64,000 nt of DNA, taken from assembly GCA_012517405.1 (NCBI GenBank), contig JAAYVB010000004.1:1-64000 (forward strand), read 5' to 3'. This DNA comes from Propionibacterium sp. (GTDB taxonomy: Bacteria; Actinomycetota; Actinomycetes; Propionibacteriales; Propionibacteriaceae). This document shows positions 35,809-44,951 of this stretch, one piece after another (position 1 is the first letter of the stretch; each line of letters opens with the position of its first letter). The position numbers and the translations under genes are program-made. The notes under the pieces are model-generated. The model worked only from the letters and a program-made list of their open reading frames with translations, ran no database searches and had not been told where the DNA came from.

Positions 35809-36036
35809 ATGAACGATATGGAGTTGGCCCGGCCGACCCAGGCCACTACCCCTCGCCTGCTGCACCGGGCGGTCGGCACCCTCATCGTGTGGCGTGCCGC
35901 CGTTCACCGCGATCAGCGAGGCCTTTCGCAGTCGACGGAGAATGCGGTGTTGCTGACCGGTGCGGTCGCCATCGCGCTCACCGTCATCGGATTGGTGGGC
36001 AATTATGTTGCCACGAAGCTCGGAGAGCTCGGCTGA
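35809..36036 (+). CDS. flp: Flp-type pilin
   Basis: The product is 75 aa with AGGAGG 6 bp before the ATG. After a leader of about 40 residues comes RGLSQSTENAVLLTGAVAIALTVIGLVGNYVATKLGELG, where G-x-S-Q followed by the hydrophobic helix fits a type IVb/Flp pilin processed by a prepilin peptidase. It is the likely main fibre subunit and is spaced 66 bp from tadC, so it may be expressed more strongly. Confidence 0.8.
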   Translation: MNDMELARPTQATTPRLLHRAVGTLIVWRAAVHRDQRGLSQSTENAVLLTGAVAIALTVIGLVGNYVATKLGELG

Positions 36037-36397
36037 GCGGGGGCCGGGTCGCAGCCGAGGGATGGTCGGCTCGACCCAGCTGGCCCTGCTGATGCCACTA
36101 CTGCTGACGGTCATCTTCGCGGTGATCCAGGCGAGCATCTGGTTCGCCGGACGCTCCACCGCCCAACAGGCCGCGATGGCCGGAGCAGAGCGGGCGGCGT
36201 TCGCCTCGGCCCTCGCCGACGACGCCGAGCGCGTCAGCACCGAGATGGCCGAGCGCGGCGGCTTGGACGGGATCCACGTCGGGGTCGACCGGCAGACGCA
36301 GCTGGTGCAGGTGCGCGTCACCGGGCAGGTACCAGGCCTGTTGCCAGGTCCATGGACGGTGGTCGACGCCTCCGCCCAGCGGGTGAAGGAGGCATGA
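36005..36397 (+). CDS. TadE-like pseudopilin
   Basis: The product is 130 aa with ATG 36005, overlapping the pilin gene; ATG 36062 is an alternative with a poor ribosome site. The TadE signature RGMVGSTQLALLMPLLLTVIFAVIQASIWFAGR (N-terminal hydrophobic helix with an acidic-free start) is clear, and AQQAAMAGAERAAF is the amphipathic extension. TadE-like pseudopilins help initiate or shape the pilus. Confidence 0.8.
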   Translation: MLPRSSESSAERGPGRSRGMVGSTQLALLMPLLLTVIFAVIQASIWFAGRSTAQQAAMAGAERAAFASALADDAERVSTEMAERGGLDGIHVGVDRQTQLVQVRVTGQVPGLLPGPWTVVDASAQRVKEA

Positions 36398-36843
36398 TGC
36401 GCGAGCCGGCCGGCAATAGGCCGCGAACCGCCCGGGGCAGCGCCGCCGTCGAAGTGGCGCTGATCGTCCCGATGCTGATCGTGCTGGTGCTCGGCCTCGC
36501 CGGCGCATGGCGGATCGGCTGGGCGCGTGGCCAGGTCACCGAGGCGGCGGCAGCGGGCGCCCGGGCGGCGACCCTCGCCGGTTCTGCATCGCTGGCCGTC
36601 CAGCAAGCCACCGCCGCCATCGAATTCGATCTGGCAACGGTCGATGTGCATTGCAGCGCACTGACCGTGCAGATCGACACGGCTGCCTTCGGCACCGCGC
36701 CGGGCACCCACGGCACGGTCAGCGCAGAGGTCGGCTGCACACTCGATCTCGCCGATGTGCTGGTGCCAGGGCTACCGGGATCGGTACAGCTGGAGGCCCA
36801 GGCCAGCGAAGCCCTCGACGTTCTGAGGGAGCGGACACCATGA
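36397..36843 (+). CDS. TadE/TadF-like pseudopilin
   Basis: The product is 148 aa, with GAAGGAGG upstream of two ATGs (36394, 36397); the second gives better spacing. ARGSAAVEVALIVPMLIVLVLGLAGAWRIGW is the TadE/F pattern with a Glu at position 5 of the processed helix, as in pseudopilins. VEVALIVP is followed by a region with two cysteines (VHCSALT, GCTLDL) that may form a disulfide. It overlaps the next start by ATGA. Confidence 0.82.
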   Translation: MREPAGNRPRTARGSAAVEVALIVPMLIVLVLGLAGAWRIGWARGQVTEAAAAGARAATLAGSASLAVQQATAAIEFDLATVDVHCSALTVQIDTAAFGTAPGTHGTVSAEVGCTLDLADVLVPGLPGSVQLEAQASEALDVLRERTP

Positions 36844-39479
36844 AAACCGCGATACGGATCGTCCGGGCCCTGGCAGCCCTGGCCCTGATGCTCACCGTCG
36901 TGATCGGCGGAGCCTGGGGACTGATGACGGTCGGCCGCCTGGATACCATCTGGACCACCAGCTGGTCGGAGATCCTCACCCGCCCCGACGACGGAGCGTT
37001 GCTGCTCGGCATCATCACGATCGTCGGCTGGATCGCCTGGTCGACGGCCACGCTTTCGCTCGTCAGCGAGGCCCTGGCTGCCGCCACCCGCCAGCGCTGC
37101 CGGTTGCGGTTCCCGGGCAGCGAGGTGCTGGCACCGGTGAGCACCGTGCTGGTGGCTGCCGTCCTCGGGCTGATCGCGAGCCAGCCGGTAGGTGCAGCAC
37201 CACACCAGATCGCACCCGCCGTTCCTGTTGCGGCGGCACAACCCGAGGCAGCACCACCACAGATCGTGCGGATGGGCGCAGCACCTGCCCAAGCCCCCGA
37301 CGACGCCACCGGCCGCAGCGCAGCGCCGAACGCCCGGACTCATCTGGTGCAGGCCGGAGACGACCTGTGGTCGCTGGCCGAGCAGTACTACCAGGATGGT
37401 GCCCTGTGGCGTGAGATCGCCGCGGCCAACGACACCCTGCTGCTCGTCTCCACCGACCATCTTGAGCCCGGCATGCTGCTCGTGATCCCCGATCTGGCTG
37501 GCAGAGACGATGAGCCGAGCGTGATCGTGCAGTCCGGCCAGACGCTGAGCGAGCTGGCCTCCGAACACCTGGGCGATGCCGGGCACTGGCCCGAACTGGC
37601 CGCTGCGAACCCGGGACTGGTCACCGATCCCGATGTCATCGATATCGGCTGGCGGCTGAAGCTGCCCACCCCAGCAGACCTCGACACCCGCACCGCGCAG
37701 GCCCCGGCAGCAGACCCCCAGATCGATACGACTCCGCTGAACCTGGAGCCGTGCCCGATTCCCCCGGTCGGCCAGAATCAGCCCGGCGAGTCGGCAGCGG
37801 CCGACCAGGCGGGTCCACAGATGACCGTCGCCGCGCTGGGAGCCGGCGCAATCACCGCCTTGGCGGGCCTGTTCTTCCTGCGCAGGCGTCAGCAACTGGC
37901 CAAGCGTCCGCTGGGTCACGCACTTCCGGCGCTGGGTCCGGACGCCCGCACCGCGAGCATTGCGCTGGCGCACGCGGCGTCCACACTGCCCGCCGTGCCG
38001 GCTGTTGCCGGCGAGCCCGGCGAGCGGGGCGAGACCGAGATCGCTCTCGGCCTGGTCCAGGACTCGAGCGCGGCCACGCCCGGCGGCGAGTTCTACTGCG
38101 ACATCGAAGGCGAGCAGGTCACCTGGCTGCATGGCGATGAGGAAGCCGCGCTCAGCATGGCCACCGCGATGGCGTTCGCACTGGCGGCAGATCCCCTCAC
38201 GCGGGTGATCGTGGCGGGACCGGCCTTCGGGTGGCTCGCCGATCTCGACGAACCCCGGCTCGAGGTGTACCCGAGTGTCGATCAGGCGTGTCATCGGCTC
38301 GGCAACCTGGCCGATCAGCGGGCGGCCAACCGAGAGGAGGATGTTTCGCTTGGTCAGCTGCGTGCCGACCCGCTGCTCTCGGAAGCCTGGTCGCCGATCG
38401 TCGTGATCTTGGACGCGATGCCCACCCGGCTGCCCCGCAGGCTCGCTGGTCTGGGTCTCAGCCTGATCATCTGCGCGGGCGACCGGCGTCCGGCCGATGG
38501 CTCCGCAGCCATTCATCTGGAGGCTGGTCGGGCCGTCCATCTGCCCACCGGTGAGACCTTCACCCCGCATCTGGTCGGCGCCCCCGCTCGCCGGGCACTG
38601 AGCGAGATCTTCGAGGTAGCGGCGGCCACCGACTATCCCCCGGCTCCGTGGTGGGCCACCTATGAAACGGCCGGCCTGCCTGTCGTACTGCCGACAGCGA
38701 TCAAACCAGGATCAGTGGAGGGAGGCACTGTGTCGTCCATCGCCGAAACCGAGCATCCCGTGGTGAAGCTGCTCGGCACCATCGAGCTGATCGGCGCCCG
38801 CGGCGCGCCACCACCGCGGGCAATGAAGCAGTGCGTCGAGTACTGCGCATGGCTGCTGGAGAATCCCGGTGGTACAGCCATGATGATGTCGGACGACCTG
38901 ATGGTGGCCGAGGCCACCCGCCGATCGAATATGAGCCGGCTGCGCGGCTGGCTCGGCGTGGACGCCCACGGCGGCGCCTATCTTCCGGACGCCTACTCGG
39001 GGCGCATCACCCTGCACGCGGGAATCACCTCCGACTGGGAGCAGCTTCAAGCGCTCATCGGCGGCGGAGTGAATCGGGTAGCCAATGCCTCACTGGTGCA
39101 CGCCCTCGAACTGGTGCGCGGCGCCCCGCTGGCCGACGCCGCGCCAGGTCAGTGGCACTGGGCCGAGCAACTGCGGCACGACATGATCGCCACCATCAGC
39201 GACATCGCGGTCGTGCTGGCCCGCCGGGCTCTGAAAGCCGGCGACCTGGACTCGGCCCAGTGGGCGATCGAGAAGGGATTGGCTGTGGGCTCGGAGGATG
39301 AACAGTTCGCCGCAACCCAGATCCAGCTCGCTCATCTGCAGGGCGACGACGCCTTGGCCGACCGGTTGGTGATGCAACTGACCCGCAGGACGCGCACCCT
39401 CGGCATCGACCTCTCGGAGGAAACCGTGACTCTCCTCCAGGAAGTGGTGGAGGGCCGGGTCCGGCTCCGCCGAGCCTGA
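36840..39479 (+). CDS. Large membrane protein with two LysM domains and BTAD-like C terminus
   Basis: The product is 879 aa from ATG 36840, overlapping the previous stop. The order is: two N-terminal membrane helices (about 8-30 and 55-80), a third near 100-118, LysM 1 (about 168-218, THLVQAGDDLWSLAEQYYQD), LysM 2 (about 228-276, VIVQSGQTLSELASEHLG), a further membrane helix (about 328-347) and a long cytoplasmic part. That part ends in a winged-helix/BTAD-like region with TPR-like repeats (SDIAVVLARRALKAGDLDSAQWAIEKGLAV). LysM binds peptidoglycan, so it could anchor the pilus machine to the wall while sensing inside. It is the last gene of the Tad operon. Confidence 0.83.
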   Translation: MKTAIRIVRALAALALMLTVVIGGAWGLMTVGRLDTIWTTSWSEILTRPDDGALLLGIITIVGWIAWSTATLSLVSEALAAATRQRCRLRFPGSEVLAPVSTVLVAAVLGLIASQPVGAAPHQIAPAVPVAAAQPEAAPPQIVRMGAAPAQAPDDATGRSAAPNARTHLVQAGDDLWSLAEQYYQDGALWREIAAANDTLLLVSTDHLEPGMLLVIPDLAGRDDEPSVIVQSGQTLSELASEHLGDAGHWPELAAANPGLVTDPDVIDIGWRLKLPTPADLDTRTAQAPAADPQIDTTPLNLEPCPIPPVGQNQPGESAAADQAGPQMTVAALGAGAITALAGLFFLRRRQQLAKRPLGHALPALGPDARTASIALAHAASTLPAVPAVAGEPGERGETEIALGLVQDSSAATPGGEFYCDIEGEQVTWLHGDEEAALSMATAMAFALAADPLTRVIVAGPAFGWLADLDEPRLEVYPSVDQACHRLGNLADQRAANREEDVSLGQLRADPLLSEAWSPIVVILDAMPTRLPRRLAGLGLSLIICAGDRRPADGSAAIHLEAGRAVHLPTGETFTPHLVGAPARRALSEIFEVAAATDYPPAPWWATYETAGLPVVLPTAIKPGSVEGGTVSSIAETEHPVVKLLGTIELIGARGAPPPRAMKQCVEYCAWLLENPGGTAMMMSDDLMVAEATRRSNMSRLRGWLGVDAHGGAYLPDAYSGRITLHAGITSDWEQLQALIGGGVNRVANASLVHALELVRGAPLADAAPGQWHWAEQLRHDMIATISDIAVVLARRALKAGDLDSAQWAIEKGLAVGSEDEQFAATQIQLAHLQGDDALADRLVMQLTRRTRTLGIDLSEETVTLLQEVVEGRVRLRRA

Positions 39480-39498
39480 GGTGTCCCCGCCGGAAGGC

Positions 39499-40818
39499 TC
39501 AGTAGCGCCTGGCCACCGCACCCAGCTGGTAGCCCTCCGAATCGGAGCTGAGCAGGCTGAACGCTGCCGCGCAAGCGGCGAACATTGCGGCCAGTCCGAG
39601 GAAGAAGGGAACCGAGTGGCCATCGAACGGCAGGAGCACAGCTGCGATCACCGCCCCGACCACATAGCCCAGGTTGTTGATGATGTCGTAGACCACCATG
39701 ACCCGGCCGCGGACCTCATCATCGATATGAGCCTGCACCACGGTATCGCCGCAGATCTTGACCGATTGCAGGCACAGCCCGAGCATGAAGCCCGAAACCA
39801 GCAGTCCCGGACGGACAAGCAGACTGCCCGGCATCAGTTGCACCACGGCCGCGGCAGCGAACGCCGCGATGATCGTCCGGCGTACCCCGATGATCTCGGA
39901 CGCGGGGCTTGCGATGAAGCCGGACAGGGCGAACCCTGCCCCGGAGACCAGGAACCAGGTGCCCATTTCGACCATCACTCGCTCCAGATCGGCATCCGAT
40001 CCGAAGTAGTGGCGGTAGAGCATGATGATCGCTGTCATCAGCGCCCCATAGCCCACCCGGGCGAAGAAGACCATGATCATGGACAGTGCGGCGGGACGCT
40101 TGCGCACGATCTCGCGGCCGGCAGCGGTCAGTCCGCTGAAGACCTGACGCCACGTCGTGACCGGCGCCCCGGCCTCCGGCCCGAGTTCGCCGCGTCCGAA
40201 GCCGAGGGCCGTCACCGCAGCAGCGATGAACAGCACGGAGGCGATCACGAAGACCAGCCCATCGGCCCAGTTGGTCGGCAGCAACCTGCCCGAAGCCAGC
40301 CTGGCCAGACCTGCCAGCGCCCCACCGATCATCCCGGACAGCGGGCCGAGCATCGGCATCAGCGCAGCGGCTCCCAGATACTCGTCCGAGTCGACCGTCA
40401 ACGGCATGCCGGCGCTCAGACCTGCGATCTGCAGCCGGTTCAGGCTCAGGGTGATGAGCAGCAGTACCAGCAGGACGGCCTGCCCGGCGACGCCGGCGTG
40501 TCCGGTCACCACCATCGCGGTCATGATGATGGCCAAGACCATCCGCAACAGGTCGCAGACCACCACCACCCGCTGCCGGGCATGCCGGTCCAGGATCGGG
40601 CTGACGAACGGGCCGACCACCGAGAACGGCAACATCACCAGCGCGATGACCGCCGTGACAGCCCAGGCGTTGGGCTGGGACTGTGGACTGAAAAGCAGAT
40701 ATGCAGCCATGCCGACCTGCACCACGGCGTCACCGCCCTGCGAGAATGCGCGGACGATGACCAGCCGCCGGAACCCGGCGTGACGCATCAGTCGGGCCAG
40801 CCGTCGAAGGGCATCCAT
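39499..40818 (-). CDS. MFS transporter
   Basis: The product is 439 aa from ATG 40818 (MDALRRLARLMRHAGFRRLV). There are about 12 hydrophobic helices. FRRLVIVRAFSQGGDAVVQVGMAAYL and PFVSPILDRHARQRVVVVCDLLRM give the loop 2-3 motif of the MFS (G-x-x-x-D-R-x-x-R-x-x). Likely an exporter of unknown substrate. It converges with the Tad operon (stops 20 bp apart). Confidence 0.85.
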   Translation of the reverse strand: MDALRRLARLMRHAGFRRLVIVRAFSQGGDAVVQVGMAAYLLFSPQSQPNAWAVTAVIALVMLPFSVVGPFVSPILDRHARQRVVVVCDLLRMVLAIIMTAMVVTGHAGVAGQAVLLVLLLITLSLNRLQIAGLSAGMPLTVDSDEYLGAAALMPMLGPLSGMIGGALAGLARLASGRLLPTNWADGLVFVIASVLFIAAAVTALGFGRGELGPEAGAPVTTWRQVFSGLTAAGREIVRKRPAALSMIMVFFARVGYGALMTAIIMLYRHYFGSDADLERVMVEMGTWFLVSGAGFALSGFIASPASEIIGVRRTIIAAFAAAAVVQLMPGSLLVRPGLLVSGFMLGLCLQSVKICGDTVVQAHIDDEVRGRVMVVYDIINNLGYVVGAVIAAVLLPFDGHSVPFFLGLAAMFAACAAAFSLLSSDSEGYQLGAVARRY

Positions 40819-40968
40819 GATGAACCATGGTAGGAGATGGCCTCGGCCGCTCCGCAGCCGTCTGGCGCAAACGCATGGTCTGGCGCCCGCGGCCGGTTGT
40901 GCCGGTGCGTGCGGAGGCCAACGACACACAGGCGCACAGACAGGCTGTATGGTCGGAGGATGCCAGAG

Positions 40969-41418
40969 ATGAGTCACGATGACGTGACCGCCGACAGACC
41001 TGACGCCTCAGCGCGGTCCCGGCGCGAGAATGCGCTGCGGCGAGAGGACCTCGCGAACGCGGCGGCCGATCGCGAGGCGCGGGAGGCCCAAGAGCTGATC
41101 GATGAGTTCATCGCACAGGCCGAGCGGGCCGGCATCAAGCCAGAACCCCTGCGCATGCATCTATCCGGCGGTGGTACCGCCAGAACCGACAAATTCGGCT
41201 GGTATATCAAGGTCAATCAGACCGTCGCCATCGGCAGCGACGGCGGCTACTACATCTTGACCATGCCCGGTGGACTGAAGGAGCGGCTGTCGGGGGTGGC
41301 GCTGGTCGCTTCCCAGCCTTCCCTTCAGGTGAGCAGGGGCGGACGCGACGGCGAGTCGGGAGATCTCTCCGACTTCCTGACCAGAAGGCTGCGTCATGGC
41401 GATGGCGGAAAGGAGTAG
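40969..41418 (+). CDS. Conserved small protein of unknown function
   Basis: The product is 149 aa from ATG 40969; GGAGG ends 9 bp upstream (an ATG at 40960 touches it). The N-terminal half is a charged coiled coil (ENALRREDLANAAADREAREAQELIDEFIAQAERAG). The C-terminal half is a compact beta-rich domain (GWYIKVNQTVAIGSDGGYYILTMPGG, SGVALVASQPSLQVSRGG). No signal peptide or known family. It is divergent from the MFS gene and shares its 150-bp promoter region. Confidence 0.65.
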   Translation: MSHDDVTADRPDASARSRRENALRREDLANAAADREAREAQELIDEFIAQAERAGIKPEPLRMHLSGGGTARTDKFGWYIKVNQTVAIGSDGGYYILTMPGGLKERLSGVALVASQPSLQVSRGGRDGESGDLSDFLTRRLRHGDGGKE

Positions 41419-41839
41419 GTCCACGGGCCTCGGTGCCGCATTGGAGAAGCACCAGGGGGCTGATAGTCACCCCTACCAACCCCCTGGGCCATCTGGGCAC
41501 TGAATATAGCCTTGTCCGACTGTGTCAAGAAATCCGGCTCGCGTGGTTGCCGCCCTTGTTGCCGGATGGTTATCAAATCGTGTCTCAATTCCGCCGAGCG
41601 CGGCCGCTTCTGCCTTGTCGGGGCGAAGATCACGATTCGATCAACGCGGTTGCCAAGTTGCCAGCCATCCTTGACCCGTTTCTCAGCGCGTTTATACACT
41701 CCAAACAACGGGTTGAGCCAGCGTCCGGTTCGTTCCGAGCAGTATACGATATCGGATTTTTAGTCTCGAAGCTGAGTATCCGAATGGCCGAGCCGGCGGC
41801 TGGCTTCACCGCGAAAGACCAAGTCAAGGGGGAACAACC
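41419..41839. other. Intergenic region upstream of the TRAP operon
   Basis: This 421-bp stretch is lower in GC than its surroundings. It holds a possible hairpin at 41452-41487 (8-bp stem CCAGGGGG/CCCCCTGG), probably the end of the upstream gene, and the promoter region of the TRAP genes. An open frame at 41433-41843 has no motif and looks spurious. Confidence 0.55.
41452..41487 (+). terminator. Hairpin after the 149-aa gene
   Basis: An 8-bp perfect stem at 41452-41459 and 41480-41487 with a 20-nt loop that can itself pair weakly, 33 bp after the stop. No T-tract. Confidence 0.5.
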
Positions 41840-42883
41840 GTGAAGTTGTCCAAAGTGATCCTGACCGGCACCGTCGGTCTCATGTCGCTGAGCCTGGCCG
41901 CCTGCGGCGGCGGTTCCGGCGACGGATCCAGCGCCGGCGGCGGCAGTCAGACCGTCTTCAAGCTGGCGTTCAACCAGACCGAGGACCACCCGCAGTACGC
42001 GGCCGGTGTCGCCTTGGGCGAGAAGCTGGAAGAGGCCACCGACGGCCGCTATTCGGTGAAGGTCTATCCGAACGAGCAGCTCGGTGGACAGGCCGATGTC
42101 ATTCAGAACCTGCCGAACGGCACCGTCGAGCTGATGTGGGTCGGCGCTCCCGTACTCGAGGGATTCAACTCCGACTTCGTCGTGTTCAACCTGCCGTACA
42201 TGTTCGATTCCACCGAGGCTCAGGGCGCCGTGCTGTCGAACACCGACGCACTGGATGATCTGTACCACTCGATCGAGGCAGCCAAGTCGATCACCGTGCT
42301 CACCGGCGTCAACGCAGGGACGCGCAATGTGTACAACAGCAAGCATCCGATCCAGACCCCGGCTGATCTGCAGGGTCTCAAGATCCGGGTGCAGCAGTCG
42401 GATTCCCAGGTTGCGATGATCGAGGCCATGGGTGCGATCGCCTCGCCGATGAACAACGGCGACGTCTACTCCGCTCTGCAGACCGGTGTGCTGGACGGTG
42501 CCGAGAACAATGAGGTGACCTGGGATGCTCTGAAGCAGAGCGAGGTCGCGAAGTACTACTCCTACACCCGTCACCTCATGCTTCCCGACTATCTGCTCAT
42601 GAGCACCAAGGCTCTCGACAAGATGAGCGATGAGGATCAGGCGGCCCTGCTGGAGATCATTCCCGAGATCCAGAAGCTTGCCAACGATGGCTTCGCCGAC
42701 TTCACCGAGAAGTCGATCGAACACGCGACGTCCATCGGCGCTCAGTTCAATGACGATGTCGATGTGGCCGCATTCAAGTCATTGGTGCAGCCGTTGGTCG
42801 AGTCCAGCGTGAACGAGAACGATGTGCGCAAGGGTCTGTACCAGCTGGTTCAGGACGCGAACGCCGCGCACCCGGCCAAGTAG
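41840..42883 (+). CDS. dctP: TRAP transporter solute-binding lipoprotein, copy 1
   Basis: The product is 347 aa with a lipoprotein signal (LMSLSLAACGGGSGDG). It belongs to the DctP family: FKLAFNQTEDHPQYAAGVALGEKLEE, TDGRYSVKVYPNEQLGGQADV, and the carboxylate-binding region GLKIRVQQSDSQVAMIEAMG with the conserved Arg, followed by YSALQTGVLDGAENN. It captures an organic or sugar acid for the DctQM carrier. GGGGGAACA precedes the ATG. A tandem paralog follows at 43225. Confidence 0.93.
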   Translation: MKLSKVILTGTVGLMSLSLAACGGGSGDGSSAGGGSQTVFKLAFNQTEDHPQYAAGVALGEKLEEATDGRYSVKVYPNEQLGGQADVIQNLPNGTVELMWVGAPVLEGFNSDFVVFNLPYMFDSTEAQGAVLSNTDALDDLYHSIEAAKSITVLTGVNAGTRNVYNSKHPIQTPADLQGLKIRVQQSDSQVAMIEAMGAIASPMNNGDVYSALQTGVLDGAENNEVTWDALKQSEVAKYYSYTRHLMLPDYLLMSTKALDKMSDEDQAALLEIIPEIQKLANDGFADFTEKSIEHATSIGAQFNDDVDVAAFKSLVQPLVESSVNENDVRKGLYQLVQDANAAHPAK

Positions 42884-43224
42884 TCACCCTCAGCTGTCCA
42901 CGCAGCTGTCGTGATCCATATCAGTCGAGGATCCGGGCTTCCCGAGGGAGCCTGGATCCTCGATCGTCTTGGGCGGTGCTGCACAGGCGATCAGATTCGG
43001 GTCACCCAAGATCATGATCTGGTCATGGTTTGTTGCAGGGTTGCCAAGAGGCTTGACCCTGAAAGTTCCCGCTTCTTAGACTCGTTTCGTCAGGCTGAAC
43101 CGTGTTTGGTTTGACGAACACTCACATAGTCGAGATTGCGGGGCTCCGCTGGCAGCTTGGCCGGTCCGGGTTTCGCAGTGATCGCCGCAAAGTCGCATTG
43201 CTTGTCTGAGGAAGGACATCAACA
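42884..43224. other. Spacer between the two binding-protein genes
   Basis: These 341 bp hold a strong stem-loop at 42926-42962 and then a lower-GC stretch with a likely second promoter for the copy at 43225. No gene was seen. Confidence 0.55.
42926..42962 (+). terminator. Stem-loop after dctP copy 1
   Basis: A 14-bp stem (CGAGGATCCGGGCT with AGCCTGGATCCTCG, one G-T pair) and a 9-nt loop, 42 bp after the stop. Confidence 0.75.
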
Positions 43225-44262
43225 ATGAAGTTGTCAAAGGCGGTATTGACCGGCATGGCGGGTCTCATGTCGCTGGCCCTGGCTGCCTGTGGTGGCGGCT
43301 CGAACGGTGGCTCCGGTGGTGGCGGCAGTCAGACTGTCTTCAAGCTGGCGTTCAACCAGACCGAGGAGCACCCGCAATACAAGGCGGCTGTGAGCTTCGG
43401 GGAGAAGCTCGAAGAGGCCACCGACGGCCGTTACTCGGTCAGGGTGTACCCGAATGAGCAACTCGGTACCCAGTCGGACGTCGTCCAGAACCTGTCGAAC
43501 GGCACCGTCGAGATGATGTACATCGGCGGTCCTGTGATGGAAGGTTTCAACTCGGATTTCATCGTCTACAACCTGCCCTACATATTCGCTGGCTATGACG
43601 CTCAGCAGCAGATCTTCAACGACGAAGAACTCAACAAGGACCTGTTCACCTCGATCGAGGGCTCCAAGAACATCACGGTGTTGACCGCGCTGTATGCCGG
43701 CGTGCGCAACGTCTACAACAGCAAGCATGCTGTGGTGACTCCTTCTGATCTCCAGGGTCTGAAGATCCGGGTGCAGCAGTCGGACTCGCAGGTCTCCATG
43801 ATCGAGTCCATGGGCGCGATCGCCTCCCCGATGGGTCAGGGCGATGTCTACTCCGCTCTGCAGACCGGCGTCCTGGACGGTGCTGAGAACAACGAGACCG
43901 TCTACCATCAGCTGAAGCACGATGAGGTTGCGAAGTTCTACTCGTTCACCAAGCACCTGATGATCCCCGACTACCTGCTGATCAGCACCAAGGCGTTGGA
44001 GGGCATGGACGACGCCGACCGCGAGGCCTTCGTCGGTCTCGTCCCTGAGCTGCGCGAAGAGGCCAACACCGGCTTCCTCGAGTTCGCGAAGGAATCGCGG
44101 GCCGCATCCGAGTCGGGCGGCGCACAGTTCAACGAGGACGTCGACGTCGATGCCTTCAAGGCACTCGTTCAGCCGATGGTCGAGTCGGCCGTCAGCGCCA
44201 ATGATGTTCGCAAGGCGCTCTACGACGCCGTTCAGGCCGCCAATGCGGCTCACCCGGCCTGA
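43225..44262 (+). CDS. dctP: TRAP transporter solute-binding lipoprotein, copy 2
   Basis: The product is 345 aa and closely resembles copy 1 over the whole length (shared MKLSK start, LAFNQTE, GLKIRVQQSDSQV and GVLDGAENN). Differences cluster in the loop after NLPYIF (AGYDAQQQIFNDEELNKDLF), which may line the binding cleft. The lipobox is LALAACGGG. It has AGGAAGGACATCAAC before the ATG. Two binding proteins feeding one carrier suggests two related ligands or different affinities. Confidence 0.92.
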   Translation: MKLSKAVLTGMAGLMSLALAACGGGSNGGSGGGGSQTVFKLAFNQTEEHPQYKAAVSFGEKLEEATDGRYSVRVYPNEQLGTQSDVVQNLSNGTVEMMYIGGPVMEGFNSDFIVYNLPYIFAGYDAQQQIFNDEELNKDLFTSIEGSKNITVLTALYAGVRNVYNSKHAVVTPSDLQGLKIRVQQSDSQVSMIESMGAIASPMGQGDVYSALQTGVLDGAENNETVYHQLKHDEVAKFYSFTKHLMIPDYLLISTKALEGMDDADREAFVGLVPELREEANTGFLEFAKESRAASESGGAQFNEDVDVDAFKALVQPMVESAVSANDVRKALYDAVQAANAAHPA

Positions 44263-44336
44263 TAGGGCCATTGATCTGAGTAACTCGCGCACGGGCAGCA
44301 CGTAGTCGCCCGTCCGTGATGCCCTCAACCGAAGAC

Positions 44337-44372
44337 ATCGGGTTCCGGCTCAGTGCTGGGCCGGAACCCGAT
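44337..44372 (+). terminator. Stem-loop between dctP copy 2 and dctQ
   Basis: A 13-bp perfect stem (44337-44349 and 44360-44372) with a 10-nt loop, followed by ACCAATAACACACAAAAAAGG. It probably ends or attenuates the binding-protein transcript so that DctP outnumbers DctQM. Confidence 0.8.
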
Positions 44373-44418
44373 CGGCTTTCGCGGTCTTCACCAATAACAC
44401 ACAAAAAAGGCTCAGTGC

Positions 44419-44949
44419 ATGAAAGCTTTTAGCGTATTTCAGCGCGTGGTCGATGCGATTTTGAGATGGGTTTGTATCGTATTGTTCGCGTTGCTGGTCA
44501 TTCTGGTCGTGTACCAGGTAGTCATTCGTTCGTTCGGTGGTGGTAACGCGTGGACCGAGGCGATGGCTCGGATCATCTTTATCTGGCAGGGCATCATCGG
44601 TGCCGCCTACGTCATCGGCGAGAACGACGACGTCGCGATCGACTTCCTCGTCCGGAAGTTCCCCGCGGCCGTGGTGAAATTCTTCGAGGTATTGGCACAC
44701 TCGATCGTCGGGTTCTTCGCGGTGTGGGTGATGATCATGGGTGGCTGGAGGCTTGCCGACTCGGCCTTCGATCAAACCGTCGAGCTCTTGCCATTCTCAC
44801 AGGGGCAGATTTACCTGATTTTGCCGGTGACCGGCATCCTCATCGCGATCTACTGCATTTTGAATATCATCAAGGCGGTTACTTCCGAAGTGAAGATCGT
44901 CGCCGAAGAGGACATCGATCTTGCATCCATTCAGGAAGAGGGCATCTGA
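44419..44949 (+). CDS. dctQ: TRAP transporter small permease subunit
   Basis: The product is 176 aa with four hydrophobic helices (WVCIVLFALLVILVVYQVVIR, ARIIFIWQGIIGAAYVIG, ILAHSIVGFFAVWVMIMG-like and IYLILPVTGILIAIYCIL). RSFGGGNAWTEAMARIIFIWQG is the DctQ signature. It forms the membrane unit with DctM, whose start is 2 bp after its stop. Confidence 0.88.
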   Translation: MKAFSVFQRVVDAILRWVCIVLFALLVILVVYQVVIRSFGGGNAWTEAMARIIFIWQGIIGAAYVIGENDDVAIDFLVRKFPAAVVKFFEVLAHSIVGFFAVWVMIMGGWRLADSAFDQTVELLPFSQGQIYLILPVTGILIAIYCILNIIKAVTSEVKIVAEEDIDLASIQEEGI

Positions 44950-44951
44950 TT

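Noticed and set aside
36318-38570. 750-aa open frame antisense to the Tad pseudopilin and LysM genes
   Set aside because: It crosses several well-supported genes on the other strand and shows no domains.
41433-41843. 136-aa open frame upstream of dctP
   Set aside because: It spans a likely terminator and promoter, overlaps the dctP start and shows no coding bias or motif.
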